A stretch of 64,000 nucleotides of DNA from Pseudomonas sp. PIC25 (GTDB lineage Bacteria; Pseudomonadota; Gammaproteobacteria; Pseudomonadales; Pseudomonadaceae). The notes under the pieces are model-generated. The model saw only the letters and a list, made by a program, of their open reading frames with translations, did no database searches and had not been told where the DNA came from. This document shows, piece after piece, positions 48,539 to 60,205 of the stretch (within the stretch, counting starts at the first letter, position 1; every line of letters starts with the position of its first letter). A program made the position numbers and the translations under genes. The DNA lies in assembly GCF_002286785.1 (NCBI RefSeq), contig NZ_MUJY01000179.1, positions 1 to 64,000 of the forward strand, written 5' to 3'.

Positions 48539-49621
48539 TCAATCTCCCAGCGCCGCCAACTGGTCGGCCTGGTATTCGCTCAACAACGGCTCGATCACCG
48601 ACTCCACGCCACCGGCCATGACCTCGTCCAGCGCATAGAGGGTCAGGTTGATGCGGTGATCGGTCACCCGCCCCTGGGGGAAGTTGTAGGTACGGATACG
48701 CTCGGAGCGGTCGCCGGAGCCCACCAGCAGCTTGCGCGTCTCGGAGATTTCCTTGTGCGCCGCGGCATCCTGCTGGTCCTGCAGCTTGGCCGCCAGCCAG
48801 GCCATGGCCTTGGCGCGGTTCTTGTGCTGCGAGCGTTCCTCCTGGCATTCGACGACGATGCCGGTGGGCAAGTGGGTGATGCGGATCGCCGAGTCGGTCT
48901 TGTTCACGTGCTGACCGCCCGCCCCGGAGGAACGGTAGGTATCGACACGCAGGTCCGCCGGGTTGATCTCGATGGCCGCCTGCTCGTCCGGCTCGGGCAG
49001 CACCGCCACCGTACAGGCGGAGGTGTGGATGCGCCCCTGCGACTCGGTCTCCGGGACCCGCTGCACGCGGTGCGCACCGGACTCGAACTTGAGCTTGGCG
49101 TAGACGTTGTCGCCTTCCACGCGGGAAATGATTTCCTTGTAGCCGCCGTGCTCGCCCGGATTCTCCGAGAGAATCTCGACGCGCCAGCCCTGGCGCTCGG
49201 CATAGCGCGAATACATGCGGAACAGGTCGCCGGAGAAGATCGCCGCCTCGTCGCCGCCGGTACCGGCGCGGATTTCCAGGAACACGTTGCGACCGTCGTT
49301 GGGATCCTTCGGCAGCAGCATGCGTTGCAGGCGGTTTTCCAGTTCGACCAGTTGCCCCTTGGCTTGGGCCACTTCCTCGGCAGCCATCTCGCGCAGGTCC
49401 GGGTCGCTGTCCTTGAGCAGCGCCTGGGCGCCCTCCAGGTCGGCCTGGACCTTGCGGAACTCACGGTAAGCCTGGACCACCGGCTCGACCTCGGCGTACT
49501 CCTTGGAATACGCGCGGAACTTGCCCTGGTCGCTGATCACCTCGGCGTCGCCGAGCAGCGCGGTGAGTTCTTCGTAGCGGTCGTGGAGGATGTCCAGCTT
49601 GTTCAGCAAAGAAGCTTTCAT
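48539..49621 (-). CDS. prfA: Peptide chain release factor 1
   Basis: 360 residues, exactly the usual RF1 length. It reads UAA and UAG stop codons. The GGQ loop [15 protein letters not shown] lies near 230, and the codon-recognition PxT tripeptide is PET in [14 protein letters not shown] near 185. The ATG overlaps the hemA stop codon (ATGA), so it is translationally coupled to hemA. Confidence 0.97.
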   Translation of the reverse strand: MKASLLNKLDILHDRYEELTALLGDAEVISDQGKFRAYSKEYAEVEPVVQAYREFRKVQADLEGAQALLKDSDPDLREMAAEEVAQAKGQLVELENRLQRMLLPKDPNDGRNVFLEIRAGTGGDEAAIFSGDLFRMYSRYAERQGWRVEILSENPGEHGGYKEIISRVEGDNVYAKLKFESGAHRVQRVPETESQGRIHTSACTVAVLPEPDEQAAIEINPADLRVDTYRSSGAGGQHVNKTDSAIRITHLPTGIVVECQEERSQHKNRAKAMAWLAAKLQDQQDAAAHKEISETRKLLVGSGDRSERIRTYNFPQGRVTDHRINLTLYALDEVMAGGVESVIEPLLSEYQADQLAALGD

Positions 49622-50892
49622 CACGGTTTCTTGTCCGGCGCCCCGTCGAGGGCAAAGAGTTCCTGGGCCATGGTCAAGGCGTCGATACGGCCTTCGGCGG
49701 AGAGTTTCTTCAATTGCACGCTCGGTGCATGCAGCAGCTTGTTGGTCAACCCACGGGCCAGGGCGGCCATCACCTCGGCAGGATCGGCACCGTTGCCGAG
49801 CAGGCGCAGCGCCTTGCCCAGCTCCTCGTCGCGCACCCGCTCGGCCTGCTGCCGGTAGGCCTTGAGCACATCCACAGCGGCCAGCTCGCGCAGGCGCAGC
49901 ATGAAATCGTCCGCACCGACGGCGACTAGCTCCTCGGCGGCCTGGGCAGCCCCCTGGCGGCTCTTGAGGTTTTCCGCGATGACCTCGTGCAGGTCATCGA
50001 CGCTATAGAGGTAGACGTCATCCAGCTCGCCGACCTCGGGTTCGATATCGCGCGGCACGGCGATGTCGACCATGAAGATCGGCTTGTGCTTACGCAGCTT
50101 GAGCGCCCGCTCCACCGCCCCCTTGCCGAGGATCGGCAACTGGCTGGCGGTCGAGCTGATGACGATGTCGCTGTTGGCCAGTTCCTGGGGAATATCGGCG
50201 AGCAGGATGGCATGGGCACCGAACTGCTCGGCCAGCGAGCTGGCCCGTTCCAGGGTGCGGTTGGCGACGACGATGCGCTTGACACCTTGCTCGTGCAGGT
50301 GGCGCGCCACCAGGGTGATCGTCTCGCCGGCGCCGATCAGCAGCGCCTGGCTGCGGTGCAGGTCACTGAAGATCTGCTTGGCCAGGCTCACCGCGGCGAA
50401 GGCCACGGACACCGGGTTCTCGCCGATGGCGGTATCGGTCCGCACCTGCTTGGCGGTACTGAAGGTGGCCTGGAACAGGCGGCCGAGCAGCGGGCCGACG
50501 GTGCCGGCCTCGCGGGCCACCGCGTAGGCGGACTTCATCTGGCCGAGAATCTGCGGCTCGCCCAGCACCATGGAGTCCAGCCCGGAGGCGACGCGCATCA
50601 TGTGGCGCACGGCGGAATCGTCCTGGTGCACATAGGCACAGGCGCGCAAATCGTCGAGGCTCAGTTGGTGATAGTTGGCCAGCCAGGCAAGCACGGCGTC
50701 CACTTCCAACTGCTCCTGCTCGAGGTACAGCTCGCTGCGGTTGCAAGTGGAAAGGATCGCCGCCTCACGGCTCGGCGTAACCCGGCAGAGTTGCTGCAGG
50801 GCTTCAACCAACTGCTCCGGCGTGAACGCCACGCGCTCACGGACGTCCACCGAGGCGGTCTTGTGGTTGATACCAAGGGCGAGGAAGGCCAT
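49621..50892 (-). CDS. hemA: Glutamyl-tRNA reductase
   Basis: 423 residues. It makes glutamate-1-semialdehyde from glutamyl-tRNA, the first step of C5-pathway haem synthesis. [17 protein letters not shown] at the start, the catalytic Cys in STCNRSELY near 50, and an NADPH domain near 190. First gene of the leftward hemA-prfA-prmC-moeB-murI run. I found no clear Anr box (TTGAT-N4-ATCAA) in the 186-base upstream gap. Confidence 0.97.
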   Translation of the reverse strand: MAFLALGINHKTASVDVRERVAFTPEQLVEALQQLCRVTPSREAAILSTCNRSELYLEQEQLEVDAVLAWLANYHQLSLDDLRACAYVHQDDSAVRHMMRVASGLDSMVLGEPQILGQMKSAYAVAREAGTVGPLLGRLFQATFSTAKQVRTDTAIGENPVSVAFAAVSLAKQIFSDLHRSQALLIGAGETITLVARHLHEQGVKRIVVANRTLERASSLAEQFGAHAILLADIPQELANSDIVISSTASQLPILGKGAVERALKLRKHKPIFMVDIAVPRDIEPEVGELDDVYLYSVDDLHEVIAENLKSRQGAAQAAEELVAVGADDFMLRLRELAAVDVLKAYRQQAERVRDEELGKALRLLGNGADPAEVMAALARGLTNKLLHAPSVQLKKLSAEGRIDALTMAQELFALDGAPDKKP

Positions 50893-51078
50893 GCGGAATC
50901 GCTGATCGGAAACGGGAAGCGCGCAATTGTCCTACTTCGTCTGGGCGAGAACAACCATTGCGCTCTATTGTCCCAATAGGCAGGTTTCGCCCGAACGCGG
51001 ATCGGCCTTGCCCCATGGGCTTGCCGGACGGCTTGTGTCATGATGCTCCGACCGCAGGTTAGTCGCCCTTCCTTATCT

Positions 51079-52809
51079 ATGAATAAATCCGTTGCGTTGC
51101 TGACCGCCCTCCTCTTTCTCGGCGGCTGTCAGACTTTGTTCCCTTCCGACACCGACGGCACGCCGCCCGTGGAGGACGCCAGCCCGGCGCCCGAGGAAAG
51201 CAAGCCGCAGGTCTATGGCTCGTTCAGTCGCGAGACCCTGTTCGCCCTGCTCACCGCCGAGCTGGCCGGCCAACGCAACCGCTTCGACATCGCCCTCGGC
51301 AACTACGTGCAGCAGGCCAACGCGACCCAGGACCCGGGCGTCGCCGAACGGGCCTTCCGTATCGCCGAATACCTCGGCGCCGAGCAGGCGGCCCTGGATA
51401 CCGCGCTGATCTGGGCGAAAAATGCGCCGGACAACGTCGACGCCCAGCGCGCCGCCGCCATCCAGTTGGCGCGGGGCGGCCGCTACGACGAATCCATGAT
51501 CTACATGGAGAAGGTCCTACAGAAGCAGGGCGACACCCACTTCGACTTCCTCGCCCTGTCCGCCGCGGAAACCGATCCGGATACCCGCGCCGGCCTGCTG
51601 CAGAGCTTTGATCGCCTGCTGGAAAAATCCCCGGACAACGGCCAGTTGCTGTTCGGCAAGGCGCTCCTCCTGCAACAGGACGGCCGCTCCGAAGAAGCTC
51701 TGGAGCTTTTGGAAGACCAACCGGCGAGCCAGCGCGAAATTGCGCCGCTGCTGCTGCGCGCCCGCCTGCTGCAAAGCCTCAAGCGTGGCGACGAAGCCAT
51801 TCCGCTGCTGGAAAAAGGCATCAAGCAACACCCGGACGACAAGCGCCTGCGCCTGACCTACGCCCGCCTGCTGGTCGAGCAGGACCGTCTCGACGACGCC
51901 AAGGGCGAGTTCTCCTCCCTGGTCCAGCAATTTCCCGACGATGACGACCTGCGCTTCTCCCTCGCCCTCGTCTGCCTGGAGGCCAAGGCCTGGGACGAGG
52001 CGGCGGTCTACCTCGAAGAACTGGTGGAGCGGCAGAGCTATGTAGACGCCGCGCACTTCAACCTCGGCCGCGTCTACGAAGAACGCAAGGACCCGGAAAG
52101 CGCCCTGATCGAATACGGCCTGGTCGGCCCCGGCAACGATTTCCTGCCCGCGCAATTGCGCCAGACCGAAATCCTGCTCGACAGCGGCCGCACCGACGAG
52201 GCCTCCGCCCGCCTCGCCAAGGCGCGCGAAACCCAGCCGGACTACGCCATCCAGCTCTACCTGATGGAAGCCGAAGCCTTCAGCAACCGCCAGCAGACCG
52301 ACCGAGCCTGGAACGTGATCCAGCAAGGCCTGGAACAATTCCCCGAAGACCTCAACCTGCTCTACACCCGTGCCATGCTCGCCGAGAAGCGCAACGATCT
52401 GGCGCAACTGGAAAAGGACCTGCGCTTCGTCATCGAACGCGAGCCGGACAATGCCATGGCCCTCAACGCCCTGGGCTACACCCTCGCCGACCGCACCACC
52501 CGCTACGAAGAAGCACGCACGCTGATCGAACAGGCGCACCAGTTGAACCCGGAAGACCCCGCCATTCTCGACAGCCTCGGCTGGGTGAATTTCCGCCTGG
52601 GCAACAACGCCGAGGCGGAACGTCTGCTGCGCCAGGCCATCCAACGTTTCCCGGACCATGAAGTGGCCGCGCACCTGGGCGAAGTCCTCTGGGTCAGCGG
52701 CAAACAGCGCGAGGCGCGGCAGGTCTGGGCCAAAGCTCTGAAAGATCAACCCGACAGCCCGATCCTGCGCAGCACGCTGCTGCGCCTGACCGGCTCGGAG
52801 ACGCTCTGA
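51079..52809 (+). CDS. TPR-repeat lipoprotein
   Basis: 576 residues with a lipobox signal ([11 protein letters not shown], cysteine about 17), an acidic linker, then about twelve tetratricopeptide-like repeats to the C-terminus (for example [21 protein letters not shown] and [22 protein letters not shown]). Probable outer-membrane-associated scaffold. It precedes lolB by four bases, as in other Pseudomonas. No obvious ribosome site before the ATG. Confidence 0.9.
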   Translation: MNKSVALLTALLFLGGCQTLFPSDTDGTPPVEDASPAPEESKPQVYGSFSRETLFALLTAELAGQRNRFDIALGNYVQQANATQDPGVAERAFRIAEYLGAEQAALDTALIWAKNAPDNVDAQRAAAIQLARGGRYDESMIYMEKVLQKQGDTHFDFLALSAAETDPDTRAGLLQSFDRLLEKSPDNGQLLFGKALLLQQDGRSEEALELLEDQPASQREIAPLLLRARLLQSLKRGDEAIPLLEKGIKQHPDDKRLRLTYARLLVEQDRLDDAKGEFSSLVQQFPDDDDLRFSLALVCLEAKAWDEAAVYLEELVERQSYVDAAHFNLGRVYEERKDPESALIEYGLVGPGNDFLPAQLRQTEILLDSGRTDEASARLAKARETQPDYAIQLYLMEAEAFSNRQQTDRAWNVIQQGLEQFPEDLNLLYTRAMLAEKRNDLAQLEKDLRFVIEREPDNAMALNALGYTLADRTTRYEEARTLIEQAHQLNPEDPAILDSLGWVNFRLGNNAEAERLLRQAIQRFPDHEVAAHLGEVLWVSGKQREARQVWAKALKDQPDSPILRSTLLRLTGSETL

Positions 52810-52813
52810 CGCC

Positions 52814-53449
52814 ATGCTTTTCCGTTCCCTCATCGCCCTTGGCCTGATCGCCCTGCTCAGCGGCTGTGCCGGCCTGACGTCCCGCGAATCCCTGCAAGGC
52901 CAGGGCAACCCTGCCCTGTGGAAAGCGCACAAGGAACAAATTGCCCAGCTCGATGCCTGGCAGATCAGCGGCAAGGTCGGCATCCGCGCACCGCGCGACG
53001 CCTCCGGCAAATCCGCCAGCGGCAGCGGCACCCTGTTCTGGCTGCAACGCCAGGACTACTACGACATCCGCCTCTCCGGCCCCCTCGGCCGTGGCGCCGC
53101 CCGCCTGACCGGGCGGCCCGGCGAAATCGTCCTGGAGGTCGCCAACCAGGGCCGCTACCAGGCGGAGTCGCCGGAAGCCTTGCTGGAAGAACAACTGGGC
53201 TGGAAGCTGCCCGTCTCCCACCTGCTCTGGTGGGTACGCGGCCTGCCGGCTCCGAAGTCCCGGAGCCAACTGACCCTCGACAGCGAAAGCCACCTGCAAC
53301 GCCTCGAACAGGACGGCTGGGAGGTCGACTACCAGCGCTACGCCGAGCAGAACGGCTACACCCTGCCGGAGCGCCTCAAGCTGCGCGGGCACGACCTGGA
53401 AATCACCCTGGTGGTGAAGGACTGGCAACCGCGCCAGCTCGGCCAGTGA
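52814..53449 (+). CDS. lolB: Outer-membrane lipoprotein receptor LolB
   Basis: 211 residues with signal and lipobox LLSGC. It receives lipoproteins from LolA and inserts them into the outer membrane. The LolB fold is seen in [36 protein letters not shown]-type strands and WWVRGLPAP. ispE follows at once. Confidence 0.94.
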   Translation: MLFRSLIALGLIALLSGCAGLTSRESLQGQGNPALWKAHKEQIAQLDAWQISGKVGIRAPRDASGKSASGSGTLFWLQRQDYYDIRLSGPLGRGAARLTGRPGEIVLEVANQGRYQAESPEALLEEQLGWKLPVSHLLWWVRGLPAPKSRSQLTLDSESHLQRLEQDGWEVDYQRYAEQNGYTLPERLKLRGHDLEITLVVKDWQPRQLGQ

Positions 53450-53450
53450 C

Positions 53451-54299
53451 ATGACCCCACAGCTAACCCTGCCGGCCCCGGCCAAGCTCAACCTGATGTT
53501 GCACATCCTCGGCCGCCGGGCCGATGGCTACCACGAACTGCAAACGCTTTTTCAATTCCTCGACCATGGCGACGAACTCAGCTTCGCCGTGCGCGAGGAC
53601 GGCGAAATCCGTCTGCACACTGACATTCCCGGCGTGCCCCACGACAGCAACCTTATCGTCCGCGCCGCCCGCCAACTGCAACGCGAGAGCGGCTGCCCGC
53701 TGGGCGCCGACATCTGGCTGGAGAAACGCCTGCCCATGGGCGGCGGCATCGGCGGCGGCAGCTCGGACGCGGCCACCACCCTGCTCGCCCTCGACCGGCT
53801 CTGGCAGCTCGGCTGGAACCAGGACCGCCTGGCCGCCCTTGGCCTGTCGCTGGGCGCGGACGTCCCGGTGTTCGTACGAGGGCACGCGGCCTTCGCCGAA
53901 GGCGTGGGGGAAAAACTCGTCCCGGTGGAGCCGGAAGAGCCCTGGTATCTCGTGGCCGTTCCGCAAGTCTCTGTCAGCACAGCAGAAATTTTCTGCGACC
54001 CGGAGTTGACACGGGATACTCCGGCCATTACAGTGCGCACCGTTCTCGAGCGGGGCGGTCGAAATGACTGTCAGCCGGTGGTCGAGAAGCGTTACCCAGA
54101 TGTTCGTAACGCTTTGATCTTGCTAAACAAATTCGTTTCAGCTAGATTAACCGGCACTGGTGGTTGCGTGTTTGGGGCCTTCCCTAACAAAGCCGAAGCT
54201 GATAAAGTCGCGGCCCAACTTCCGGTCTCCCTGCCAGCTTTTGTAGCCAAGGGAAGCAACGTTTCGATGTTGCACCGAAAGTTACAGGAACTGTCCTGA
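53451..54299 (+). CDS. ispE: 4-diphosphocytidyl-2-C-methyl-D-erythritol kinase
   Basis: 282 residues. GHMP kinase of the MEP isoprenoid pathway. N-terminal [23 protein letters not shown] and the ATP loop [20 protein letters not shown] near 95 are clear; the last glycine-rich motif is [12 protein letters not shown]. The final 80 codons are visibly lower in GC than the rest and contain promoter-like sequences facing the tRNA and prs. Confidence 0.96.
   Translation: MTPQLTLPAPAKLNLMLHILGRRADGYHELQTLFQFLDHGDELSFAVREDGEIRLHTDIPGVPHDSNLIVRAARQLQRESGCPLGADIWLEKRLPMGGGIGGGSSDAATTLLALDRLWQLGWNQDRLAALGLSLGADVPVFVRGHAAFAEGVGEKLVPVEPEEPWYLVAVPQVSVSTAEIFCDPELTRDTPAITVRTVLERGGRNDCQPVVEKRYPDVRNALILLNKFVSARLTGTGGCVFGAFPNKAEADKVAAQLPVSLPAFVAKGSNVSMLHRKLQELS
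54120..54148 (+). promoter_or_regulatory. Candidate promoter for tRNA-Gln/prs inside ispE
   Basis: TTGCTA at 54120-54125, 17 bases, TAGATT at 54143-54148. It is in the AT-rich 3' part of ispE, about 180 bases before the tRNA. A second candidate (TTGACA at 54006-54011, 17 bases, TACAGT at 54029-54034) lies further upstream. Both are predictions from spacing and match to consensus. Confidence 0.45.
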
Positions 54300-54331
54300 G
54301 AAGGATGCACAGCGCATCCATAGCGTGATAC

Positions 54332-54406
54332 AGGGGCGTCGCCAAGCGGTAAGGCAGCAGGTTTTGATCCTGCCATGCGTTGGTTCGAATCCAGCCGCCC
54401 CTGCCA
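54332..54406 (+). tRNA. tRNA-Gln (anticodon TTG)
   Basis: 75 bases with encoded CCA. Acceptor arms AGGGGCG (54332-54338) and CGCCCCT (54396-54402) pair fully. The anticodon stem GCAGG/CCTGC encloses TTTTGAT, with anticodon TTG at 54364-54366. The T arm has GGTTCGAATCC. It lies between ispE and prs, as in other Pseudomonas. Confidence 0.98.
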
Positions 54407-54449
54407 TTTCTTATTTCATCAGGTCCACCTCAGCCGGCAGGTACTGCGC

Positions 54450-55391
54450 GTGTCCAAGATGATGGTCTTCACGGGGAACGCAAACCCCGATCTGGCCCGG
54501 CGTGTCGTGCGTCAGCTGCATATCCCCCTCGGCGACGCCTCCGTTGGCAAATTCTCCGACGGCGAAATCAGCGCGGAAATCAATGAAAACGTTCGTGGTA
54601 AAGACGTCTTCCTGATCCAGCCGACCTGCGCGCCCACCAACGATAACCTGATGGAACTGGTGGTACTGGCCGACGCCTTCCGCCGCTCCTCGGCTTCCCG
54701 AATCACCGCTGTGATCCCCTACTTCGGCTATGCCCGCCAGGACCGCCGTCCGCGTTCCGCCCGCGTGGCGATCAGCGCCAAGGTGGTCGCGGACATGCTG
54801 ACCGTCGTCGGCGTCAACCGCGTCCTCACCGTTGACCTGCATGCCGACCAGATCCAGGGCTTCTTCGATATTCCCGTGGACAACATCTACGGCTCCCCCG
54901 TTCTGGTGGACGACATCGAAGACCAGCGTTTCGACAACCTGATGATCGTCTCCCCGGACATCGGCGGCGTGGTGCGTGCCCGCGCGGTCGCCAAATCCCT
55001 GGGTGTCGACCTGGCAATCATCGACAAGCGCCGTCCGAAGGCCAACCAGTCCGAAGTGATGCACATCATCGGTGATGTCGAAGGCCGTACCTGCATCCTC
55101 GTCGACGACATGGTCGACACCGCCGGCACCCTCTGCCACGCCGCCAAGGCGCTGAAGGATCACGGTGCCGCCAAGGTCTACGCCTACTGCACCCACCCGG
55201 TGCTGTCCGGCCGCGCCATCGAGAACATTGAAAATTCCGTGCTGGACGAACTGGTGGTGACCAACACCATCCCGCTGTCCGCCGCCGCACAAGCCTGTGC
55301 GCGTATCCGCCAACTGGATATTGCCCCGGTAGTCGCTGAAGCGGTCCGCCGCATCAGCAACGAAGAATCGATCAGCGCCATGTTCCGCTAA
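54450..55391 (+). CDS. prs: Ribose-phosphate pyrophosphokinase
   Basis: 313 residues. It makes PRPP from ribose-5-phosphate and ATP, feeding nucleotide, His and Trp synthesis and the salvage enzymes coded elsewhere here. Motifs: [11 protein letters not shown] at the start, [11 protein letters not shown] near 95, [12 protein letters not shown] near 128 and the PRPP loop [14 protein letters not shown] near 215. The start is the GTG at 54450, which gives the standard length; no ATG fits. Confidence 0.96.
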   Translation: MSKMMVFTGNANPDLARRVVRQLHIPLGDASVGKFSDGEISAEINENVRGKDVFLIQPTCAPTNDNLMELVVLADAFRRSSASRITAVIPYFGYARQDRRPRSARVAISAKVVADMLTVVGVNRVLTVDLHADQIQGFFDIPVDNIYGSPVLVDDIEDQRFDNLMIVSPDIGGVVRARAVAKSLGVDLAIIDKRRPKANQSEVMHIIGDVEGRTCILVDDMVDTAGTLCHAAKALKDHGAAKVYAYCTHPVLSGRAIENIENSVLDELVVTNTIPLSAAAQACARIRQLDIAPVVAEAVRRISNEESISAMFR

Positions 55392-55424
55392 GCCAAGGGC
55401 TTACCGACGTTGCTGACGACAAGC

Positions 55425-55449
55425 GCCCCGCCTCCGTGCGGGGCTTTTT
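55425..55449 (+). terminator. Intrinsic terminator after prs
   Basis: GCCCCGC (55425-55431) and GCGGGGC (55438-55444) with a 6-base loop, followed by TTTTT. Lies between prs and rplY; some read-through is possible as rplY is close. Confidence 0.88.
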
Positions 55450-55513
55450 GCCCAACCGCCCCAGTGCTGGTCGCGAGCGCTGTGGGCGTTTTGGTTATTT
55501 TTGGAGAACCGTA

Positions 55514-56116
55514 ATGACTGAGTTTGCCCTGAATGCCGAAGTGCGTTCCGACCTGGGGAAAGGTGCGAGCCGCCGCCTGCGTCGTAACGCCAGCCTGGTT
55601 CCTGCCGTGATCTACGGTGGCGACAAGGCCCCGCAATCCATCTCCCTGCTGGCCAAGGACTTCGCCAAGCTGCTGGAAAACGAAGCTGCCTTCAGCCACG
55701 TGATCACCCTGAACATCGGCAACAGCGCCGAAACCGTTCTGATCAAGGCCCTGCAGCGCCATCCGGCCAAGAGCTTCGTCCTGCACGCCGATTTCCTGCG
55801 CGTCGTAGCCGACCACAAGCTGACCGCCCACGTTCCGCTGCACTTCATCAACCAGGAAATCGCGGTTGGCGTGAAGCAAGGCGGTGGCGAAATCTCCCAC
55901 ACCATCAACGAAGTGGAAGTTTCCTGCCTGCCGAAGGACCTGCCGGAGTTCATCGAAGTCGACATGGCCAAGGTCGAGCTGAACCAGATCGTCCACCTGT
56001 CCGACCTGAAAGTGCCGGCCGGCGTGGAACTGGTTGCCCTCGCCCACGGCAACGACCTGGCGGTGGCCAACATCCACCCGTCCCGCGTCGTGAAAGAAGA
56101 AGGCGCAGCCGAGTAA
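55514..56116 (+). CDS. rplY: 50S ribosomal protein L25, Ctc-type
   Basis: 200 residues, the long Ctc form: an N-terminal 5S-rRNA-binding L25 domain ([29 protein letters not shown]) and a C-terminal beta domain with [26 protein letters not shown] is seven bases before the ATG. It follows prs with a terminator between. Confidence 0.95.
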   Translation: MTEFALNAEVRSDLGKGASRRLRRNASLVPAVIYGGDKAPQSISLLAKDFAKLLENEAAFSHVITLNIGNSAETVLIKALQRHPAKSFVLHADFLRVVADHKLTAHVPLHFINQEIAVGVKQGGGEISHTINEVEVSCLPKDLPEFIEVDMAKVELNQIVHLSDLKVPAGVELVALAHGNDLAVANIHPSRVVKEEGAAE

Positions 56117-56145
56117 TCGCACTCGCTCGCTGACAAGGGCTCCTC

Positions 56146-56730
56146 GTGACTGCCATCCAACTGATCGTCGGCCTGGGTAACCCCGGCCCCGAATACGACC
56201 AGACCCGGCATAACGCAGGGGCCCTTTTCGTTGAGCGCGTGGCAGCCGCCAAAGGCGCCAGCCTCAGCGCAGACCGCAAATATTTCGGCCTGGTCGGGAA
56301 ATTCTCCCATCAGGGCCGCGACATTCGCCTGCTGATCCCCACCACCTACATGAACCGCAGCGGTCAGGCGGTGGCGGCATTGGCGAACTTCTTCCGCATA
56401 CCACCGGAAGCCATCCTGGTCGCCCACGACGAACTCGACATACCTCCCGGCGTCGCCAAGCTCAAACAGGGCGGCGGCCATGGCGGACACAACGGGCTGC
56501 GCGACATCATCGCCCAACTCGGCAACCAGAATAACTTCCACCGCCTGCGGCTCGGCATCGGCCATCCGGGGCACAGCAGCCTGGTCTCCGGCTACGTCCT
56601 CGGCCGCGCACCGCGCAGCGAACAGGACCTGCTCGACACCAGCATCGACTTCGCCCTCGGCGTGCTTCCAGACATCCTCGACGGGAACTGGACCAAAGCC
56701 ATGCAGACACTGCACAGCCAGAAGGCCTGA
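56146..56730 (+). CDS. pth: Peptidyl-tRNA hydrolase
   Basis: 194 residues, matching the family length. It frees tRNAs from peptidyl-tRNA released prematurely. Catalytic residues are visible: Asn in GLGNPG, His in TRHNAG, Asp in AHDELDIP, and Asn in [12 protein letters not shown] start at 56146. Confidence 0.97.
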   Translation: MTAIQLIVGLGNPGPEYDQTRHNAGALFVERVAAAKGASLSADRKYFGLVGKFSHQGRDIRLLIPTTYMNRSGQAVAALANFFRIPPEAILVAHDELDIPPGVAKLKQGGGHGGHNGLRDIIAQLGNQNNFHRLRLGIGHPGHSSLVSGYVLGRAPRSEQDLLDTSIDFALGVLPDILDGNWTKAMQTLHSQKA

Positions 56731-56771
56731 GTTACCTTTTCCACCGAATTCACCTCCGCGAGGGACACACC

Positions 56772-57872
<1,101 letters not shown>

Positions 57873-57891
57873 TCGGTGTGAGCGCAGAGAG

Positions 57892-57916
57892 AACCCCGCT
57901 TAGGCGGGGTTTTCTT
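57892..57916 (+). terminator. Intrinsic terminator after ychF
   Basis: AACCCCGC (57892-57899) and GCGGGGTT (57904-57911), 4-base loop, then TTCTTT. Marks the end of the conserved block. Confidence 0.9.
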
Positions 57917-57943
57917 TGCCCGTGATTTGTTGCCCCACGCCCC

Positions 57944-57973
57944 CTGTAGGAGCCGCGCCCCGCGGCGAAAGCG
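57944..57973. repeat. REP-like element
   Basis: CTGTAGGAGCCGCGCCCCGCGGCGAAAGCG, a variant of the GTAGGAGC...GGCGAA core seen twice elsewhere in the window. It sits between ychF and the accessory toxin-immunity pair. Confidence 0.75.
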
Positions 57974-58032
57974 CTTATCACCGACGACGCCACGCCAGGG
58001 CGCTTCGTTGAAGTACCCTGGTGGCGGAAGGG

Positions 58033-58509
58033 TCAGTCGTGGCCCTTGTCGATCAGGGTGAATACCAACGTATCGACCATTAAGGCGGAGGTGTATTTGA
58101 ATATCACCTTTGTATTGGGGTAAGTGCCAGGGTCAAGTCGATAGGCATCCCAACCGCCTGTCATGCCCATTGGCTGCGGCATCTTAACCGGCCCCTTGGA
58201 AGCCATCGGTTCACCAAAAGTTGCGTGCACGCCGGTCTTGGCCATCACAGGTGAGAAAGGCTTGGGCAATTCACCCTTGTACTCAACTGTTGAAGGTGTT
58301 GTTTTGAACAAGGTGATAAACAGCGTCTCGAAGCGCCTTGTCTCCGCCCAAAAACTTAATTCAAGGCCCGGCTCGGGCTCAATGCATACCCTCTCCCGAC
58401 CCTCATACAATTCTTGTAGGGGTTGACTCGGGACGACCCCATCAGCAACCAAGGCGTCGTAGCTCCGCCCAAGGTTCTTGATCCAGTGTTCAATGGTTGC
58501 GGCGTCCAT
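58033..58509 (-). CDS. DUF6392-like probable immunity protein
   Basis: 158 residues: IEHWIKNLGRSYDALVADGVVP at the start, then ELSFWAETRRFETLFITLFK and a C-terminal DPGTYPNTKVIFKYTSALMVD. The pattern resembles DUF6392 proteins found next to pyocin-domain toxins. The start codon overlaps the toxin stop (TGATG), the arrangement expected for an antidote made with its toxin. It may bind the C-terminal nuclease. The family name is from memory. Confidence 0.72.
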   Translation of the reverse strand: MDAATIEHWIKNLGRSYDALVADGVVPSQPLQELYEGRERVCIEPEPGLELSFWAETRRFETLFITLFKTTPSTVEYKGELPKPFSPVMAKTGVHATFGEPMASKGPVKMPQPMGMTGGWDAYRLDPGTYPNTKVIFKYTSALMVDTLVFTLIDKGHD

Positions 58510-59999
58510 CAGTACCACCCCTGTTCTTTGTTGAGCGTATGAAGTTGCTCGCGAGCCGCCTCGATGTCGGCTTCGGCGAAGCCTTCTTCCAGTAGTCCGC
58601 GCTTGATCGCATCGAAGTTGCTGTCCACCGCTGCTTGCAGGTTGGCGGCATCCAGGGCCTGCTTCACCTTGGTATTTCGCCCGCCGTAGGTCTCACTGTA
58701 CTTCTGGTGAACACGGGCTGGAATCGCAATACTTGGCGCCATCTTGAGATAGTCGTCTACTTGGCGCTGAGTCATCTCGGGATCAAGCTCCCATAGTCTT
58801 GCTTCCAGCACCCTCCGCGCGGGAATATGGTCAATATCCAAGCCGTCTCGCCGGCTGCGCGAGCTGAGATCGCTGTAAATCCCCACCTCCAGCGGATTGA
58901 CCGCCGGTTTGGCAAACACCACGTACAGCGGCGGCACGCCCGACTCAATCGGCAAAACCAGGATGCAGTCCTGCCAGGTCATATCGTCCGAGGCGGGATA
59001 GATTTCGAGCTGACTATCGGTGCCCTCTGCGACCGGATGCACCAGGATATTTTCCAGCGCATCGGTCACCCCCGGATAGGTGGTCGGCGCTTGCACCACG
59101 GGGCCATTATTCGGCGTCCAGATGATGGTAACGCCGTTGAGCTGCGCCTCCATTGCGTTACCGACCTGCCGCCATTGGCTGACCACCGGCACGCTGTCCA
59201 TGCCGGAGGTCGCGCTGGTGTGAATGCCATACACCCGCATGATGCCTTCGGCATCCCTGCGGAACTGAAAGCGCACCCTGGTGGGGGCCACCATCATCCC
59301 GCGCAATTGTTCCTCGGTCAGGGTGGAGTCGCCCATGCTGGTAGGCCACAGGGCCAGCAACAGGGTACTGGCCGCTGTACCAGCTGCGGCGGCAGCACCG
59401 CGTAGACTCCAGGTGCCGAGCGCCTCCAGCGCGGCTTGCCCGGCTACCCGGCCAAGGGTTGCGCCGCCCTCCGTACTGACGATCGCCGTCGACCCCATCA
59501 CCACGGCCTGGCCGAAGTTGGCCACGGGCTCGATTCGCGCGCCGGCCTCGGTCGACTCCGGAGGCACGGTGCAGGTCTTGGCAAATACGCATGCCTGCTC
59601 GGGTTCGCCGATAAATACCAGGCCGCCTTTCAAATGCGGCTGGTTCGGATCAGCACCGTACTCATAGCGCTGGCCCGCATAACTGACCCGATTGAAATCG
59701 ATGGGTGGGATGGCCGCGTAACGCCCGGCTGCGGTGCTGGGTGCTCCGGTCTTCACCGTCGAGGACGACAACACCACCCCTCCATGCGAATGCATGCTGC
59801 CGTGCACGGCGGCATGGCAGTCGTCGATGAAGAACCAGGACAGTCCGGAGATGATGGTGGCGCCACAAGCGGTCTTGCTGACGCCCACCAGCGCAGCGGG
59901 TTGATGGTCCACCAGGGTATCGGGTGATCCGCTGACGATGTGGTTAGGCCCGCACCGCGGGCAAGTAACCGGGTCGCCTACCTTGGCCAAATCAGCCAC
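58509..59999 (-). CDS. PAAR / S-type pyocin / HNH-like toxin (T6SS-type effector)
   Basis: 496 residues. Residues 1-95 form a PAAR-like domain (VGDPVTCPRCGPNHIVSG, ACGATIISGLSWFFID), which caps a type VI secretion spike. Residues about 240-370 are an S-type pyocin domain (RVRFQFRRDAEGIMRVYGIHT, VTIIWTP, CILVLPIESGVPPLYVVF). The C-terminal 120 residues hold DIDHIPARRVLE (near 391) and PARVHQKYSETYGGRN (His near 431), an HNH/endonuclease-VII-like arrangement. A nuclease killing competitors is likely; GTG start with GAGGGAA upstream. Confidence 0.82.
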   Translation of the reverse strand: MADLAKVGDPVTCPRCGPNHIVSGSPDTLVDHQPAALVGVSKTACGATIISGLSWFFIDDCHAAVHGSMHSHGGVVLSSSTVKTGAPSTAAGRYAAIPPIDFNRVSYAGQRYEYGADPNQPHLKGGLVFIGEPEQACVFAKTCTVPPESTEAGARIEPVANFGQAVVMGSTAIVSTEGGATLGRVAGQAALEALGTWSLRGAAAAAGTAASTLLLALWPTSMGDSTLTEEQLRGMMVAPTRVRFQFRRDAEGIMRVYGIHTSATSGMDSVPVVSQWRQVGNAMEAQLNGVTIIWTPNNGPVVQAPTTYPGVTDALENILVHPVAEGTDSQLEIYPASDDMTWQDCILVLPIESGVPPLYVVFAKPAVNPLEVGIYSDLSSRSRRDGLDIDHIPARRVLEARLWELDPEMTQRQVDDYLKMAPSIAIPARVHQKYSETYGGRNTKVKQALDAANLQAAVDSNFDAIKRGLLEEGFAEADIEAAREQLHTLNKEQGWY

Positions 60000-60205
60000 A
60001 TGCTTCCCTCATAGCTGTGAATTGGAGGCCGGAACCTACCAAGCCAGCGGAGAGGGTGCACGGATGTCGGTCACGAATCAAAAATGGCTTACGTTGGTTT
60101 TTGGTTCCATTGCTCCCCAAACCCCTAGGGACGCAGCGTGGGTATATTGCACTAGGGATTAATGCCATCAAGGTTCGCCTCTGGGAAACTGCGACCGAGA
60201 CGCCC

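Noticed and set aside
50893-51078. An Anr/Dnr box for hemA
   Set aside because: P. aeruginosa hemA is known to respond to oxygen limitation, but no TTGAT-N4-ATCAA match was visible in this gap.
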